Of a DNA stretch of 49,968 nucleotides, positions 38,127-48,241 are shown piece after piece. The stretch is from Prochlorococcus sp. AG-679-P15 (GTDB lineage Bacteria; Cyanobacteriota; Cyanobacteriia; PCC-6307; Cyanobiaceae). The notes below the pieces were generated by a model. That model saw only the letters and a list, made by a program, of their open reading frames with translations. It did no database searches and was not told the origin of the DNA. How positions within the stretch are numbered: the stretch's first letter is position 1; every line of letters starts with the position of its first letter. A program made the position numbers and the translations under genes. The stretch covers positions 1-49,968 of the forward strand of contig QCUW01000004.1 of the NCBI GenBank assembly GCA_003210695.1. The letters are read 5' to 3'.

Positions 38127-38648
38127 CTAGAGATAAATATCGATTGAACTTCTTCCAGAAGTTTTTAACCAATTTTCAATATCTAAGTATCCTCCAGGAT
38201 AAAGCCTTACAGCCTTAGACCATACTTCTGCAGCTTTATCAAACCAAATATCTCTTTGATCTAAATCACCATTCTGTTCAGCACATCTTCCCCTTTTTTC
38301 ATAAATTAAACCTATATTTTTGAGACAAGATGGCTGTTTTGGATTTTCAACTAATGCTTTTTGATAAGTTTCTATAGATAAATCTTCCTCTCCATTACTC
38401 ATGTATATTATTGCCATGTTTTTTAATGTTTCTCCTCTATCAATTTTATTTTCTTCTAATAATAGACTTTCGTTATAGTATTCCAGAGCTTCTGAATAAT
38501 CACCATTATTTTGTGCAGCTAATCCGTCTCGATAATATATGTATGCTTTTTTTTCTTTATCAGCAATTGGCATTATCTTAACAATAGATTCAGCAATTAC
38601 AGTAAAAGCTTTATCAATAAAATTGTCTCTGTTTTGATTACTAGGCAC
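38127..38648 (-). CDS. ycf3: Photosystem I assembly protein Ycf3
   Basis: Ycf3, 173 residues, a TPR protein that acts as chaperone for PsaA/PsaB assembly at the thylakoid. Three TPR units are visible at about 40-73 ([20 protein letters not shown]), 75-107 and 114-150 (the last with a longer insertion). The N-terminal [11 protein letters not shown] and the C-terminal [14 protein letters not shown] match plastid and cyanobacterial Ycf3. It has an ATG start and is divergent from the copper ATPase over 123 bases. Confidence 0.95.
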   Translation of the reverse strand: MPSNQNRDNFIDKAFTVIAESIVKIMPIADKEKKAYIYYRDGLAAQNNGDYSEALEYYNESLLLEENKIDRGETLKNMAIIYMSNGEEDLSIETYQKALVENPKQPSCLKNIGLIYEKRGRCAEQNGDLDQRDIWFDKAAEVWSKAVRLYPGGYLDIENWLKTSGRSSIDIYL

Positions 38649-38720
38649 TTTTATAATTTTAATAAAATTAAATTAGTCAATTAATTATCAACTATTTAAA
38701 AATTCTATAACATTTTTTAT

Positions 38721-38726
38721 TATAAT
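38721..38726 (+). promoter_or_regulatory. Candidate -10 element for the copper ATPase gene
   Basis: An exact TATAAT lies 45 bases before the ATG of the copper ATPase gene, in the divergent spacer to ycf3. I see no convincing -35 box at the expected distance, and the spacer is so AT-rich that chance matches are common. It is only a candidate for the start of the ATPase-tmk-holB transcript. Confidence 0.3.
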
Positions 38727-38771
38727 TTAAGAATAAAACATAAGCATTAAGTTACTTTTATTGCAAAAAAT

Positions 38772-41069
38772 ATGAATAGCATTCAATTAAATATAACCGG
38801 TATGAAATGTGGGGGATGTGTTAACACTGTAGAAAATATATTAAATAATTCTGATGGGGTCGAAAATGTCTCCGTAAACTTACTTACTGAAAGCGCCTAT
38901 TTTGAAATTAATGAAAAGGTTCCAAATATTGATCAGGTTCTAGAAAAGCTTAAACAAAGCGGTTTCCCTGCAAAGATTTACATAAATGACTTTTCAAAAA
39001 AAGTAAATAAAGTTCAATTAGAAAAAAAAAAGAAATGGATTAATCAATGGAAAAAACTTAATTTTGCACTTTTTCTATTATTGTTTTCTGGTTTAGGTCA
39101 CTTAGCAGCGGGTGGTTATTTAAATTTACCAATATTAGGTAATTTATTCTTTCATGCTGTATTGGCCACAATAGCATTATTATTTCCTGGACGGGAAATT
39201 CTAATCAAAGGATTTAAATCATTTCTAAGTAATCGACCAGATATGGATTCTTTAGTAGCTCTGGGAGTAACAAGTGCTTACATAACTAGTATTTTATCAT
39301 TATTATTTCCTTCTACCGGTTTTCCTTGTTTTTTTAATGAACCAGTAATGTTATTAGGATTTATCCTAATTGGACGTTTTTTAGAAGAAAGAGCAAAGTA
39401 TCAAACTGGTGCTTCAATTGGAGAATTATTAGATCTCCAGCCAGAAAAAGCAAACATTTATGTAGAAGCAAATAAAGTTAAATCAGTCAGAGTAAATTCT
39501 TTAAAAACTGGAGATGAAATTCAATTATTAGCTGGAGATAGAGTGCCTGCTGACTGCATTGTTATCGACGGAAATTCATCTATAGATGTTTCTCACATCA
39601 CAGGAGAATCTAAACCTATCAATGTCTATTCAGGTGCACATTTACTTAATGGCTCATTAAATTTAAATTCCACATTAAAACTAAAAATTATCAAAGTAGG
39701 AGAAGAAACTTCTCTAGCAAAACTGGTAAATCTTATTGAATCTGTCCAAGTTAACAAACCTCCTATTCAGAGAATTACTGATCAAATTGCAGGAAAGTTT
39801 ACATATTTTGTACTCTTCATGTCAACTTCAACCTTCTTTTTTTGGTGGAAAGTAGCAAAACAAATTTGGCCGGATTTATTAATACATGATCATCATGTAT
39901 TGATAAACGCTCCCATCCATACGCTACATAATTCATTAGGTAGTAATGCTGAAAATTTTTTAAGTTTAGCCATTCAACTCTCAATTGCCGTTTTAGTAAT
40001 AGCTTGTCCTTGTGCTTTAGGCCTTGCTACTCCAACTGTCATAACGGTTGCTTCAGGAAAAGCTGCAAAACAAGGGGTTTTATTTAAAGGAGGAGATAAA
40101 ATAGAAATGGCATCAAAAATCAATAATATTATTTTTGATAAAACAGGAACTTTGACGAAAGGAGAGCTTTTCATCATTAACTATTTAAATAATGAAGATA
40201 ATTTATTTTTATTAAAGATATCTGCAAGTTTAGAAAGTCAAAGCCGCCATCCCATAGCTAGTGCATTGGTTAAAGAAGCCAAAAAGGAAAATCTTAGTTT
40301 AATACCAATCAAAAGTATCCATACTGAATCAGGTAGAGGTATTTCCGGAGAGCTTGAGTCAATTGATGGAGAAATTAATATTGGAAGCGTTGAATGGTTG
40401 GAAAGCAAAGGAGTAAACATTGATAGAAAAGCAAAACAAACACTAGAAACTGAAGAAAACAAATCCCATTCCGTTATTGGAGTAAGTAAAAAAAATGTTT
40501 TACTTGGATTTATATTATTAGGCGATGTATTAAGAGAAGATTCAATTAGTTCTGTTCAAAAATTGAGAAAAGAAAATTATAAGATTAATATTTTAAGTGG
40601 GGATAGAAAGGAAACTGTAATTGAGTTAGCCCAAAAATTAGGTAGTCCTGAAACTGAAATAAAATGGGATCTTCTGCCAGAAATGAAATTAAAAATTATT
40701 GAAAATTTAAAGAAAAACTATAAAGTTGCAATGATTGGAGATGGCATAAATGACGCTCCCTCTTTAGCAGCCTCAAATTTAGGAATAGCAGTTGGTTCCG
40801 GTACTCAGATTGCGAAAGCAAATGCAGATGTTGTTTTAATGGGAGATAAACTAAGTGGATTACCTTATGCGCTTAGTCTTGCAAAAAGAACAATAAGAAA
40901 AATTAAACAGAATATCTTTTGGGCTTTTGGCTACAACTTGATTGCAATTCCAATAGCTGGGGGTCTTCTATTTCCTAAATATGGCATTCTTCTAACACCA
41001 TCAATAGCAGCATTACTAATGGCAACTAGTTCTATAACAGTTGTAATCAATGCTTTATCGTTAGATTAA
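38772..41069 (+). CDS. Copper-transporting P1B-type ATPase
   Basis: A heavy-metal P-type ATPase of 765 residues. An N-terminal HMA domain binds metal through C13 and C16 (GMKCGGC). The transmembrane metal site is C412-P413-C414 in IACPCALGL, which indicates Cu(I). The phosphorylation site is D456 in DKTGTLT, the TGES actuator motif is in HITGESKP (near residues 276-283), and GDGINDAPSLA is the hinge. A histidine-rich loop (IHDHHVL, THLHN-like) sits before CPC. It could be CtaA-like (import toward plastocyanin) or PacS-like; the neighbour ycf3 does not decide. Its stop abuts the tmk start. Confidence 0.92.
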   Translation: MNSIQLNITGMKCGGCVNTVENILNNSDGVENVSVNLLTESAYFEINEKVPNIDQVLEKLKQSGFPAKIYINDFSKKVNKVQLEKKKKWINQWKKLNFALFLLLFSGLGHLAAGGYLNLPILGNLFFHAVLATIALLFPGREILIKGFKSFLSNRPDMDSLVALGVTSAYITSILSLLFPSTGFPCFFNEPVMLLGFILIGRFLEERAKYQTGASIGELLDLQPEKANIYVEANKVKSVRVNSLKTGDEIQLLAGDRVPADCIVIDGNSSIDVSHITGESKPINVYSGAHLLNGSLNLNSTLKLKIIKVGEETSLAKLVNLIESVQVNKPPIQRITDQIAGKFTYFVLFMSTSTFFFWWKVAKQIWPDLLIHDHHVLINAPIHTLHNSLGSNAENFLSLAIQLSIAVLVIACPCALGLATPTVITVASGKAAKQGVLFKGGDKIEMASKINNIIFDKTGTLTKGELFIINYLNNEDNLFLLKISASLESQSRHPIASALVKEAKKENLSLIPIKSIHTESGRGISGELESIDGEINIGSVEWLESKGVNIDRKAKQTLETEENKSHSVIGVSKKNVLLGFILLGDVLREDSISSVQKLRKENYKINILSGDRKETVIELAQKLGSPETEIKWDLLPEMKLKIIENLKKNYKVAMIGDGINDAPSLAASNLGIAVGSGTQIAKANADVVLMGDKLSGLPYALSLAKRTIRKIKQNIFWAFGYNLIAIPIAGGLLFPKYGILLTPSIAALLMATSSITVVINALSLD

Positions 41070-41699
41070 ATGAAAGGTAAATTTATTGTTATCGAAGGAA
41101 TAGACGGTTGCGGAAAAACAACCCAAATTGATGAAATTTCAAGATGGCTGCCTACTAGTGGTCTTATGGGGGGGGGTTCAAAACTAATAAAAACTAGAGA
41201 ACCAGGGGGAAGCTTATTAGGTAAAAAACTTAGAAATCTAATACTTGAAAATAATAAAAATAATAAACCTTCTTCACTTGCTGAATTATTGCTTTATTCT
41301 GCTGATAGAGCGGAACATGTTTCTAAAATAATTTCTCCTGCATTAGAAAAAGAAGACTGGGTAATTAGTGATAGATTTGCTGACTCAACACTTGCTTATC
41401 AAGGCTATGGCAGAAATATAAATCTAGAAATAATAAAAAACATCGAATCAATTGTTTGTCAAGGAGAACAACCAGACCTCACAATTTTTCTTGAGATTAC
41501 AGCGGAAGAAAGTATTTTACGAAGAAAAAATATAGTTCCTGACAGAATAGAATCCGAAGGTATAAATTTTTTAAAAAAAGTCAATGAAGGTTTTAAGTTG
41601 ATTGCTAAAGAAAAAAACTGGAAAGTAATATCTGCAACACAAAATATTAATGCTATAACCAATGAAATTAAAGAAACGTTATTAAAAAACTTTTCATAA
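41070..41699 (+). CDS. tmk: Thymidylate kinase
   Basis: Tmk, 209 residues, phosphorylates dTMP to dTDP. The P-loop [11 protein letters not shown] is at 9-19, the DR(Y/F) motif is [12 protein letters not shown] (about 106-117), and [11 protein letters not shown] is at about 41-51. The lid region [13 protein letters not shown] follows. It abuts the copper ATPase gene and is 8 bases before holB. Codons 33-37 contain a run of nine G, described as its own feature. No frame disruption is present in this sequence. Confidence 0.95.
   Translation: MKGKFIVIEGIDGCGKTTQIDEISRWLPTSGLMGGGSKLIKTREPGGSLLGKKLRNLILENNKNNKPSSLAELLLYSADRAEHVSKIISPALEKEDWVISDRFADSTLAYQGYGRNINLEIIKNIESIVCQGEQPDLTIFLEITAEESILRRKNIVPDRIESEGINFLKKVNEGFKLIAKEKNWKVISATQNINAITNEIKETLLKNFS
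41168..41176 (+). repeat. Nine-G homopolymer within tmk
   Basis: Nine consecutive G lie in codons 33-36 of tmk (Met, three Gly), in a variable loop between the P-loop helix and the REPGG motif. In a genome this AT-rich a G9 tract is unusual. A slip of one or two bases would shift the frame of an essential gene. It could also be a sequencing or assembly length error. Confidence 0.9.
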
Positions 41700-41707
41700 C
41701 TTAAAGA

Positions 41708-42667
41708 ATGATTGATCTCAAAAATGACAATCTTTTAATTAATAAAGAATTAAATGAAAATTTAGAAAACATACTTAAAAGAAAAGTATTTTCTAACGGT
41801 TATATTTTCTATGGTCCAGAAGGTATTGGAAAAAAACAAACAGCTATTCAATTTATTAAAGAAATTTTTAATCAATATTATCCTAGTTCAAATATTCAAG
41901 AAAAAATCATAGATAATAACCACCCTGACTTTTTATTAATAGAGCCTACATATCTTTCAAAGGGTAATCTTATAAATCGATCAGAAACTGAATCTTCAAA
42001 AAATAAAAATCAAATAATAAGAATAGAGCAAATAAGAAAAATGAAGACTTTTTTATCTCAAAAATCTATTGAATCAGGAATTAAAGTTGTGTTAATAGTT
42101 GATGCAGACTTTTTAAATGAAGCAGCATCAAATTGCCTTTTAAAAACGCTTGAAGAACCCACTAATGGTCTTTTTATTCTTTTAACATCTAGATTAAGTT
42201 CGATTTTGGATACAATTATATCCAGATGTCAACTAATAAGATTTAAAGCTTTTTCAAAGAAACAACTTGAAATTTTTATAAGAAATAATTCAGATTCATC
42301 AATATTTAATTTTGAAGAAGGATTAGACATAGAAGATTTAATTGATTTAGCAGACGGTTCTCCAGGGAAAATTTTAAATAATATAAAAATATGGAATGAA
42401 TTACCTAATGAGATTAAAAATAATTTAGACTTTCCATTAAGTGATACTTTAGAGATACTAAAAATATCAAAAATAATTGCTGAAGAGATGGAAATTGATC
42501 AGCAGTTATTTTTAGCAAATTTTATACAAAAAAAATGTTGGGAAAAAACAAAAAATACAAAAATGATTAAAAATTTAGAAGATTTGAAAGCAAATATAAG
42601 AGGTTTTGTTCAACCAAGATTGTCATGGGAGGTAGCTTTATTAAAAATAGCTACTAAAGAATTATAA
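41708..42667 (+). CDS. holB: DNA polymerase III delta' subunit
   Basis: HolB, 319 residues, the delta' subunit of the clamp loader. The start of an AAA+ fold is at IFYGPEGIGKKQTA (about 33-46), a degenerate P-loop as expected for delta', and NEAASNCLLKTLEEPTNGLFIL (about 138-159) with SRCQLIRF is the family core. The usual four-cysteine zinc module is not present, a common feature in this lineage in my judgement. tmk before holB is a common bacterial order. It stops where the convergent rpaA stop begins. Confidence 0.9.
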   Translation: MIDLKNDNLLINKELNENLENILKRKVFSNGYIFYGPEGIGKKQTAIQFIKEIFNQYYPSSNIQEKIIDNNHPDFLLIEPTYLSKGNLINRSETESSKNKNQIIRIEQIRKMKTFLSQKSIESGIKVVLIVDADFLNEAASNCLLKTLEEPTNGLFILLTSRLSSILDTIISRCQLIRFKAFSKKQLEIFIRNNSDSSIFNFEEGLDIEDLIDLADGSPGKILNNIKIWNELPNEIKNNLDFPLSDTLEILKISKIIAEEMEIDQQLFLANFIQKKCWEKTKNTKMIKNLEDLKANIRGFVQPRLSWEVALLKIATKEL

Positions 42668-43450
42668 TTACTCAAATACTGTATTAATTAAATTTGAATT
42701 TCTTGATTCTGCAAATTCTTGACTTGCAAAATCAACTTGAGCTTCATCAGGTAATTCAAGACAATATCCAGCTCCATAAACAGTTTTTATATATGTTGGT
42801 TTACGAGGATCAGGCTCTAATTTTGTTCTTAAGTGTCTGACGTGCACCCTAATTGTCTCAATATCATCATCAGGCTCATAACCCCAGACTTCTTTTAGAA
42901 TAAGTGCTGGAGATACCGTTTGACCATGTCTTTGCAACAAGCAATGAAGCAGTTCAAACTCTAGATGAGTAAGTCTAACAGGAGATCCAAACCAAATAGC
43001 CTCAAATCTTTCTGGAACAAGTGTTAGAGGGCCATAATTTAAAATTTCTTGTTGATTTGTAGAATTTAATTGTGCTCTATTTGTTCTTCTCAATAAAGCT
43101 TTAATGCGAACATGTAATTCTTCAAGATCAAATGGCTTTGTTATGTAATCATCAGCACCTGAATTAAAACCAGTTACTTTATCTTTTAGTCCACCTAAGG
43201 CAGTAATCATTAATATAGGAATATTAGAGGTTCTTTCATCTCTTCTTAGTCTTTGGCATATAGTTAAGCCATCAACACTGGGCAACATTAAATCCAAAAG
43301 AATTAAATCTGGCGAATACTGAAGTGCCAATGCTTGTCCTTTAATACCATCTTCTGCTTTTTGAACATCAAAACCAGAATGCTCAAGGTGTCCAGCTATC
43401 AATTCGCGCATATCACGATCATCTTCTATTAAAAGAATTGAAATTTTCAT
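42668..43450 (-). CDS. rpaA: OmpR-type response regulator RpaA
   Basis: RpaA, 260 residues, the output regulator of the circadian/diel system, phosphorylated by SasA. The receiver domain has ED at 9-10, phosphoacceptor D53 (LLDLMLP) and [10 protein letters not shown] with the conserved Lys. The DNA-binding domain contains [18 protein letters not shown] and [19 protein letters not shown], which closely follow Synechococcus RpaA. In this genus it would drive the KaiBC-linked daily timer. It begins with ATG 43450 and is preceded by the 427-base gap. Confidence 0.95.
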   Translation of the reverse strand: MKISILLIEDDRDMRELIAGHLEHSGFDVQKAEDGIKGQALALQYSPDLILLDLMLPSVDGLTICQRLRRDERTSNIPILMITALGGLKDKVTGFNSGADDYITKPFDLEELHVRIKALLRRTNRAQLNSTNQQEILNYGPLTLVPERFEAIWFGSPVRLTHLEFELLHCLLQRHGQTVSPALILKEVWGYEPDDDIETIRVHVRHLRTKLEPDPRKPTYIKTVYGAGYCLELPDEAQVDFASQEFAESRNSNLINTVFE

Positions 43451-43877
43451 ATTTATTTATTTATTAAACTAAAATTTGAATTTTGTAATACGATTCTCTC
43501 AATAATTTGCATTTATTGCAGAATTAATATAAAAACTTTATTAAGTGAATAAAATAGATAAAACTAATGAGGCCAATCTATTAGAAGAAAAATATAGTTT
43601 TTTAAAAACCATAAATTTTATAATTTCTTTCGATTTATTTAATAATTCCTTAATAATTTAATGTAATTTCTCAATTAATAGCATATTAATTTAAACCAAA
43701 TATCATATGAAAAATATTTATGAAATTATTAAATTAAGATAATTATTAACCTTATGATTAAATCTTTTATTTTTTAAATTATAATTTTCTTTGAATTAAA
43801 AGACAAAACTTAGTAACTTGAAATCTTTTTTTAAGATGCTAATAATTAACTGTGTTATAAAGAAAAACTAAATATTT
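43451..43877 (+). other. 427-base AT-rich spacer between rpaA and orphan gene
   Basis: This stretch contains the rpaA promoter region at its left end and the start region of the orphan gene at its right end. I see no tRNA, no strong hairpin and no long ORF. A GTG-started frame of 38 codons exists at 43545-43661; its opening half is Lys/Glu/Asn rich and its end hydrophobic, and I do not claim it is expressed. The rest is largely T and A. Confidence 0.6.
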
Positions 43878-44237
43878 ATGAAAAATAAATCTATTTCATA
43901 TGCTGATTTATCAAAAAAGCAGCTCCAACATTTAAAAGAACTTTATATCCAAAAAAAAGTTAAAAGCATGAGTCTTAAAGACTTAAAAGAATTTGTTCAA
44001 GAAATTATTAGCCATCAGATAAATGACACGATTGGTAAAGAAGAGGAAATGGAAGCATGGAGAGAAATGTCTAATTTTTATGGAGATGAATTTGAGATTA
44101 TCGTTAATGAAATTCAGAAAAAATATATAAATTATGAAACTTTACAAAATTTTGAAGAAGATACTCAAGAGCATAGATTAAAATTGCTTGAAAAAAATAT
44201 CACTGAAACAGAGAAAAAAGATATGTGGGATGATTAA
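43878..44237 (+). CDS. Orphan hypothetical protein
   Basis: A 119-residue ORF with an ATG start and an ordinary stop. It is highly charged (Lys and Glu rich), predicted by eye as mostly helical, with SLKDLKEFVQEIISHQI (about 36-52) and EEEMEAWREMSNFYGDEFE (about 56-74) as likely amphipathic helices. There is no signal peptide, membrane segment or cysteine. I do not recognise the family. It stands alone between two long noncoding stretches, next to the polysaccharide genes, so it may be a lineage-specific gene or the last core gene before the island. Confidence 0.6.
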   Translation: MKNKSISYADLSKKQLQHLKELYIQKKVKSMSLKDLKEFVQEIISHQINDTIGKEEEMEAWREMSNFYGDEFEIIVNEIQKKYINYETLQNFEEDTQEHRLKLLEKNITETEKKDMWDD

Positions 44238-44765
44238 GTAGTAATTGATAATTTATCTCGTAAAAAACAAAAATTCAGAATAGTATTGAATAACAAAAAT
44301 TTTAAAACTTATTGAATCAGTAATAAAATATTGCAAACAATTACCCATTAATTTTTGAGACAGGTCATAATTTATATCTATAATTCAATTGTTTTAAAAA
44401 ATAAATATTACTCCATCCTACTCAATAAATTACCCAAATTAAATGCAAGTAGATGATTTGAGTTAATTGATTCTCCCTATTACTAAATTAAAAAATCCCA
44501 AAAAAAATATGGTTTTGTTCAATATTATAAAAGGACCAATTTATATAATTTAAGATAAGAAATTGAGAAACAAATGGATCGAATAAAAAGTTAATAAGGT
44601 CTTTTAGAAAATCTAATCTTTTAATTTATATTTATTATCTTGGTGTATTTATTTATTTGAAAAAATTAGATAAATTAACTGATTTTATTATTGCCTTTTT
44701 AGTTTCAAACATTGCCATTTACGAAACTTTACTTAAAATATATATAAACTTGAAAGTCTAAGAAT
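44238..44765 (+). other. 528-base AT-rich spacer before the surface-polysaccharide genes
   Basis: No convincing gene, tRNA or repeat is visible. A TATAAT at 44544-44549 is one possible -10, but in such DNA it means little. A TTG-started frame of 34 codons at 44657-44761 ends 4 bases before the ABC transporter start and has a short hydrophobic stretch (FIIAFLVSNIAI); it might be a leader peptide, or chance. The spacer marks the change from compact core genes to the variable-looking region. Confidence 0.55.
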
Positions 44766-46520
44766 TTGATTAAAATATTTGGAGAAGTATTAAAATTAGT
44801 CTCATATTTAAATTTACATACTAAAAAAAAATTTATTTTTATTATATTTGTTATTTTTATAAATTCACTTTTAGACTTTATTACAATAGGGGCAGTTGTA
44901 CCTTTGATATCTTTTGTAAGTGATCCAAATAACATATTAGAAATAGAATTATTAAGAAAAACCTCAGAGTTTTTTAACTTTCAAAAACCAGAACAATTAT
45001 TTTTCTTTATATCTTTTTTGTTTTTGATAATAATATTATTTTCTGGATTTATAAAGATTATTTGTATAAAAAAAATAAATCATTTTGGTGCCACTCTAAA
45101 AATAGAATTGGGTAAAAAATTATATGAAGAAATTCTATATCAAGATTATGAATATCATTTAAATACAAATTCTAGTCAATTAATTAGTTCGCAGATACAG
45201 CAACTAGATTCGTGTCTTAATGTAATTTCTGAAAGTTTGGGACTAGGTCTTTCAGCTCTGAGTATTTTAGGAATTACTATCTCTTTAATTCTTATTGATT
45301 TAAGGATTATGTTTTTTATTATAACTTTTTCATTATTCTTTTATTTGATTTTATTTAAGTCCGCAAAAAAGTATAGTGACTTATATGGGAAAATAATTTT
45401 TGAAACTAGGAAAAATATCATAAGAGTTGTTCAGGAATCATTAGGATATATTAGACAAATAATTTTAGATGATTCTCACAGTTTTTTTATAAAAGAATAT
45501 GATAAAAATAATATTCAAAATTCTTTAGCTGGCGCAAATTCTAGTACAATTGGTCAGATTCCAAGATACTTAATGGAGTCGTTAATATTATCAGGCCTTG
45601 TAATATCTATTATATTTATTTATTTATCTGGGAATAATCTATATAATTATTTAACAAAAGCCGGGGCATTTATCCTAGGAATTCAGAAATTATTACCTCT
45701 TTTTCAAAAAGCATTCTTATCCACATATTATATAAGACAAGATAGATTTAGTTTATTTTCAGTACTTCAAATTCTAAAGGAGACTAAAAAAAATAACTCC
45801 AAGTCAAGAGAAAGATTAGTAAATATTTTTAAGCTGAAAAATATTATTAGATTTGAGAATATTAGTTTTTCTTACAAAGAAAATAAAGTATTGGAAAATA
45901 TTAATTTAGAAATCAGAAAAGGAGAAGTAATTGGAATTGTTGGTAAAACTGGCACTGGAAAATCAACTTTTATAGATATACTTTTAGGTTTATTAAAACC
46001 TAATTCTGGTTATATCTATATAGATGAAAATAAAATGGACTCTAATCTTTTTAAGCAATTCAGATTATTGGTATCGAGTGTTCCGCAAGATTATTTTATT
46101 TTAGATAGAACTATAGAAGAAAATATAGTTTTTGGACAATCAAAAATTGATTATAATCTGCTAAATAAAGTATTAGATATTTCAATGTTACGAGATCTTA
46201 TAGATTCTCTTAAGCATGGCCTTAAAACTTTTGTTGGGGAGAAGGGAGTTAGGTTAAGTGGGGGCCAAAGACAAAGATTAGCAATAGCAAGAGCAATTTA
46301 TAAAAAACACTCTTTGCTTATACTTGATGAAGCTACAAGTTCAGTAGATACTGTAACTGAAAAAAACATTCTGGAAAATATAATAAATAATGATCCAGAA
46401 ATAACTATTCTTATGATTACACATAGATTGCAAACTTTAAAAAATTGCGATTATATTCTCGAAATAAAAAACAAAAAACTTTTTAAATATTATAATCTAG
46501 ACGAATATAAAGTTAAATAA
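44766..46520 (+). CDS. ABC exporter, PglK-type flippase family
   Basis: A fused permease-ATPase half-transporter of 584 residues. Six hydrophobic helices fill residues about 20-310. The nucleotide-binding domain has Walker A GKTGTGKST (393-401), the Q-loop SSVPQDYFI, signature LSGGQ (497-501), Walker B LLILDEATSSVD and the H-loop His in MITHRLQTL. The N-terminal pattern (VVPLISFVSDPN) and the region IGQIPRYLMESLI resemble PglK, which flips lipid-linked oligosaccharides. The start is TTG, with no ATG nearby. It is 11 bases before the PFTS gene. The glycan is unknown. Confidence 0.85.
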   Translation: MIKIFGEVLKLVSYLNLHTKKKFIFIIFVIFINSLLDFITIGAVVPLISFVSDPNNILEIELLRKTSEFFNFQKPEQLFFFISFLFLIIILFSGFIKIICIKKINHFGATLKIELGKKLYEEILYQDYEYHLNTNSSQLISSQIQQLDSCLNVISESLGLGLSALSILGITISLILIDLRIMFFIITFSLFFYLILFKSAKKYSDLYGKIIFETRKNIIRVVQESLGYIRQIILDDSHSFFIKEYDKNNIQNSLAGANSSTIGQIPRYLMESLILSGLVISIIFIYLSGNNLYNYLTKAGAFILGIQKLLPLFQKAFLSTYYIRQDRFSLFSVLQILKETKKNNSKSRERLVNIFKLKNIIRFENISFSYKENKVLENINLEIRKGEVIGIVGKTGTGKSTFIDILLGLLKPNSGYIYIDENKMDSNLFKQFRLLVSSVPQDYFILDRTIEENIVFGQSKIDYNLLNKVLDISMLRDLIDSLKHGLKTFVGEKGVRLSGGQRQRLAIARAIYKKHSLLILDEATSSVDTVTEKNILENIINNDPEITILMITHRLQTLKNCDYILEIKNKKLFKYYNLDEYKVK

Positions 46521-46531
46521 TAGAAGAATTT

Positions 46532-48190
46532 ATGCTGCCATATTACATATCAAATACATTTAAGACACTTCTAAGAATACATTTTATAAATAAATATTTT
46601 TCGAGAATTGTAAGGAAAAATACTAGATCATATATGAGAGGATATGAAAAAGCTAAAAAACAACTTGGTTTAGATTTTTTGGCTGAGTTAAATATAGATA
46701 TATCAAAATTACATATACGATGTAATCCTAATTTAGATGAATTTTTAGATAGAACTAACTTCAACTTAAAATATTCTTTAAGACAATTTGTGATTTCAAG
46801 ATTATTAGGCTGTACATATTATAGTTTAAACAAAGTACTACTTAAAGCCATCGAGGATGGTAAGCCAATAAACTATTCATTACCATATGAATACATTATA
46901 AAATTAGAACAAAAAGGCTTTAAAGTTAACAAGTTTTCATCATTAACTCTTTGGAGGATTTTAATTTTACTTGAATTCCTTCGAGGAATTAAAGAAGCTA
47001 TTTTTTATATATTCAGGAATATTTTTTATAAAATTAAAAAAGTAGATATAAAAAAAGTTGATGCATATTTTCTTAGTCAAAATCCAAATATATTTCCAAC
47101 TAAATTCCAAAGAGAATTAAATTGCCAATGTTTTAATTATTTTGGAAAAAAATTTTTTAAACAAAAATATATATTATTCGCTCATGGTATAAATATCAGG
47201 AATAAAAAATTAGACCATAATGTAAATATAGAATTTCAAAGATACCCTTTTGGATATCTTTCATCGTGGTTAAAAATATTAGAGCTAATTTATTTTTTAT
47301 TTATTCAAATAATCTATTTTCCAATAAATATTTTTTCTAGTAAACTGGTAAGCACAATTTTATTAAGTGAATTATTTTTTGCGAAGGTTTGCAGTTTACA
47401 GAACAAAAAGTTTCTTGCAAAATCATATTTATTTGATAATTCATATATTTTTAGACCATTATGGACTTTTATTGCTGAGAAAAAAAGATCAGAAATAATT
47501 TATTATTTTTATTCTACAAATTGTCTTTCTATTAAAAATAAAGCTGGAATAAGCTCATTAGTTTCTTATCATTATAGAAATTTAAATTGGCCTAATTATG
47601 TTTTCTGGAATAAATATCAAGAAAAAGTATTTAAAAAATTTTTTGAGAAACCCTACTCTATTTCAATTTCAGGACCATTATGTATAAACAATACAGACTT
47701 AAAAGAAAACTTTAAATTGCCTAGAAGAACAATTTCTGTTTTTAATATTACTCCTGTAAGAAATTCTTTTTATAAAACTTTAGGTCTTACTGATGAATAT
47801 TATATCCCCAAAAATTGTATATCTTTTATTAAAGACATTGTTACCATATGTGAAAAAAATAATATTACCTTATGCTTTAAATCAAAAAGAGGTATAACAA
47901 AGTCAACTCATCCTAGTTATGTAAAATACATAAATTCTATTTCTAATAAAGCTAATGTTTTAATAATCCAAGATAAAACTTCTCCTTATGATTTAATAAA
48001 AAAAACTGATATTTCTATAGCTATGCCCTTTACTTCTACACCTCATTATTCTAAAGTTTTAAAAAAACCAAGTTGCTATTATGATTCTTCTGGGTTTATT
48101 AACAAAAATCATAAGGGGGCTCAGGGAGTAGAGATTATAGTGGGATTAAGTCAACTTAACAGTTGGGTATTAAAGCAAATAAATTTTTAA
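46532..48190 (+). CDS. Polysaccharide biosynthesis protein with PFTS motif
   Basis: A 552-residue protein. Near the C-terminus, MPFTSTPHYSKVLKKPSCYYD (starting at residue 498) contains the PFTS motif (499-502) and the Tyr-Tyr-Asp end that name a family of proteins in surface polysaccharide clusters. This C-terminal half (about 395-540, with FNITPVR and FKSKRG) looks like a Rossmann-type glycosyltransferase-B domain, as in capsule transferases, but no enzyme activity is established. One strongly hydrophobic stretch lies at 246-268. The N-terminal 230 residues are of unknown fold. It sits between two ABC exporters, supporting a role in making or handling their glycan. Confidence 0.75.
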   Translation: MLPYYISNTFKTLLRIHFINKYFSRIVRKNTRSYMRGYEKAKKQLGLDFLAELNIDISKLHIRCNPNLDEFLDRTNFNLKYSLRQFVISRLLGCTYYSLNKVLLKAIEDGKPINYSLPYEYIIKLEQKGFKVNKFSSLTLWRILILLEFLRGIKEAIFYIFRNIFYKIKKVDIKKVDAYFLSQNPNIFPTKFQRELNCQCFNYFGKKFFKQKYILFAHGINIRNKKLDHNVNIEFQRYPFGYLSSWLKILELIYFLFIQIIYFPINIFSSKLVSTILLSELFFAKVCSLQNKKFLAKSYLFDNSYIFRPLWTFIAEKKRSEIIYYFYSTNCLSIKNKAGISSLVSYHYRNLNWPNYVFWNKYQEKVFKKFFEKPYSISISGPLCINNTDLKENFKLPRRTISVFNITPVRNSFYKTLGLTDEYYIPKNCISFIKDIVTICEKNNITLCFKSKRGITKSTHPSYVKYINSISNKANVLIIQDKTSPYDLIKKTDISIAMPFTSTPHYSKVLKKPSCYYDSSGFINKNHKGAQGVEIIVGLSQLNSWVLKQINF

Positions 48191-48241
48191 TATTTTGGAC
48201 GAAGTTTTTTTAAAAGTTTAATTTTTATCTATATTTAAAAA

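Noticed and set aside
43501-43520. TTACAAA half-site upstream of rpaA as an RpaB box
   Set aside because: Only one half of an HLR1 site is present, and such matches occur by chance in AT-rich DNA.
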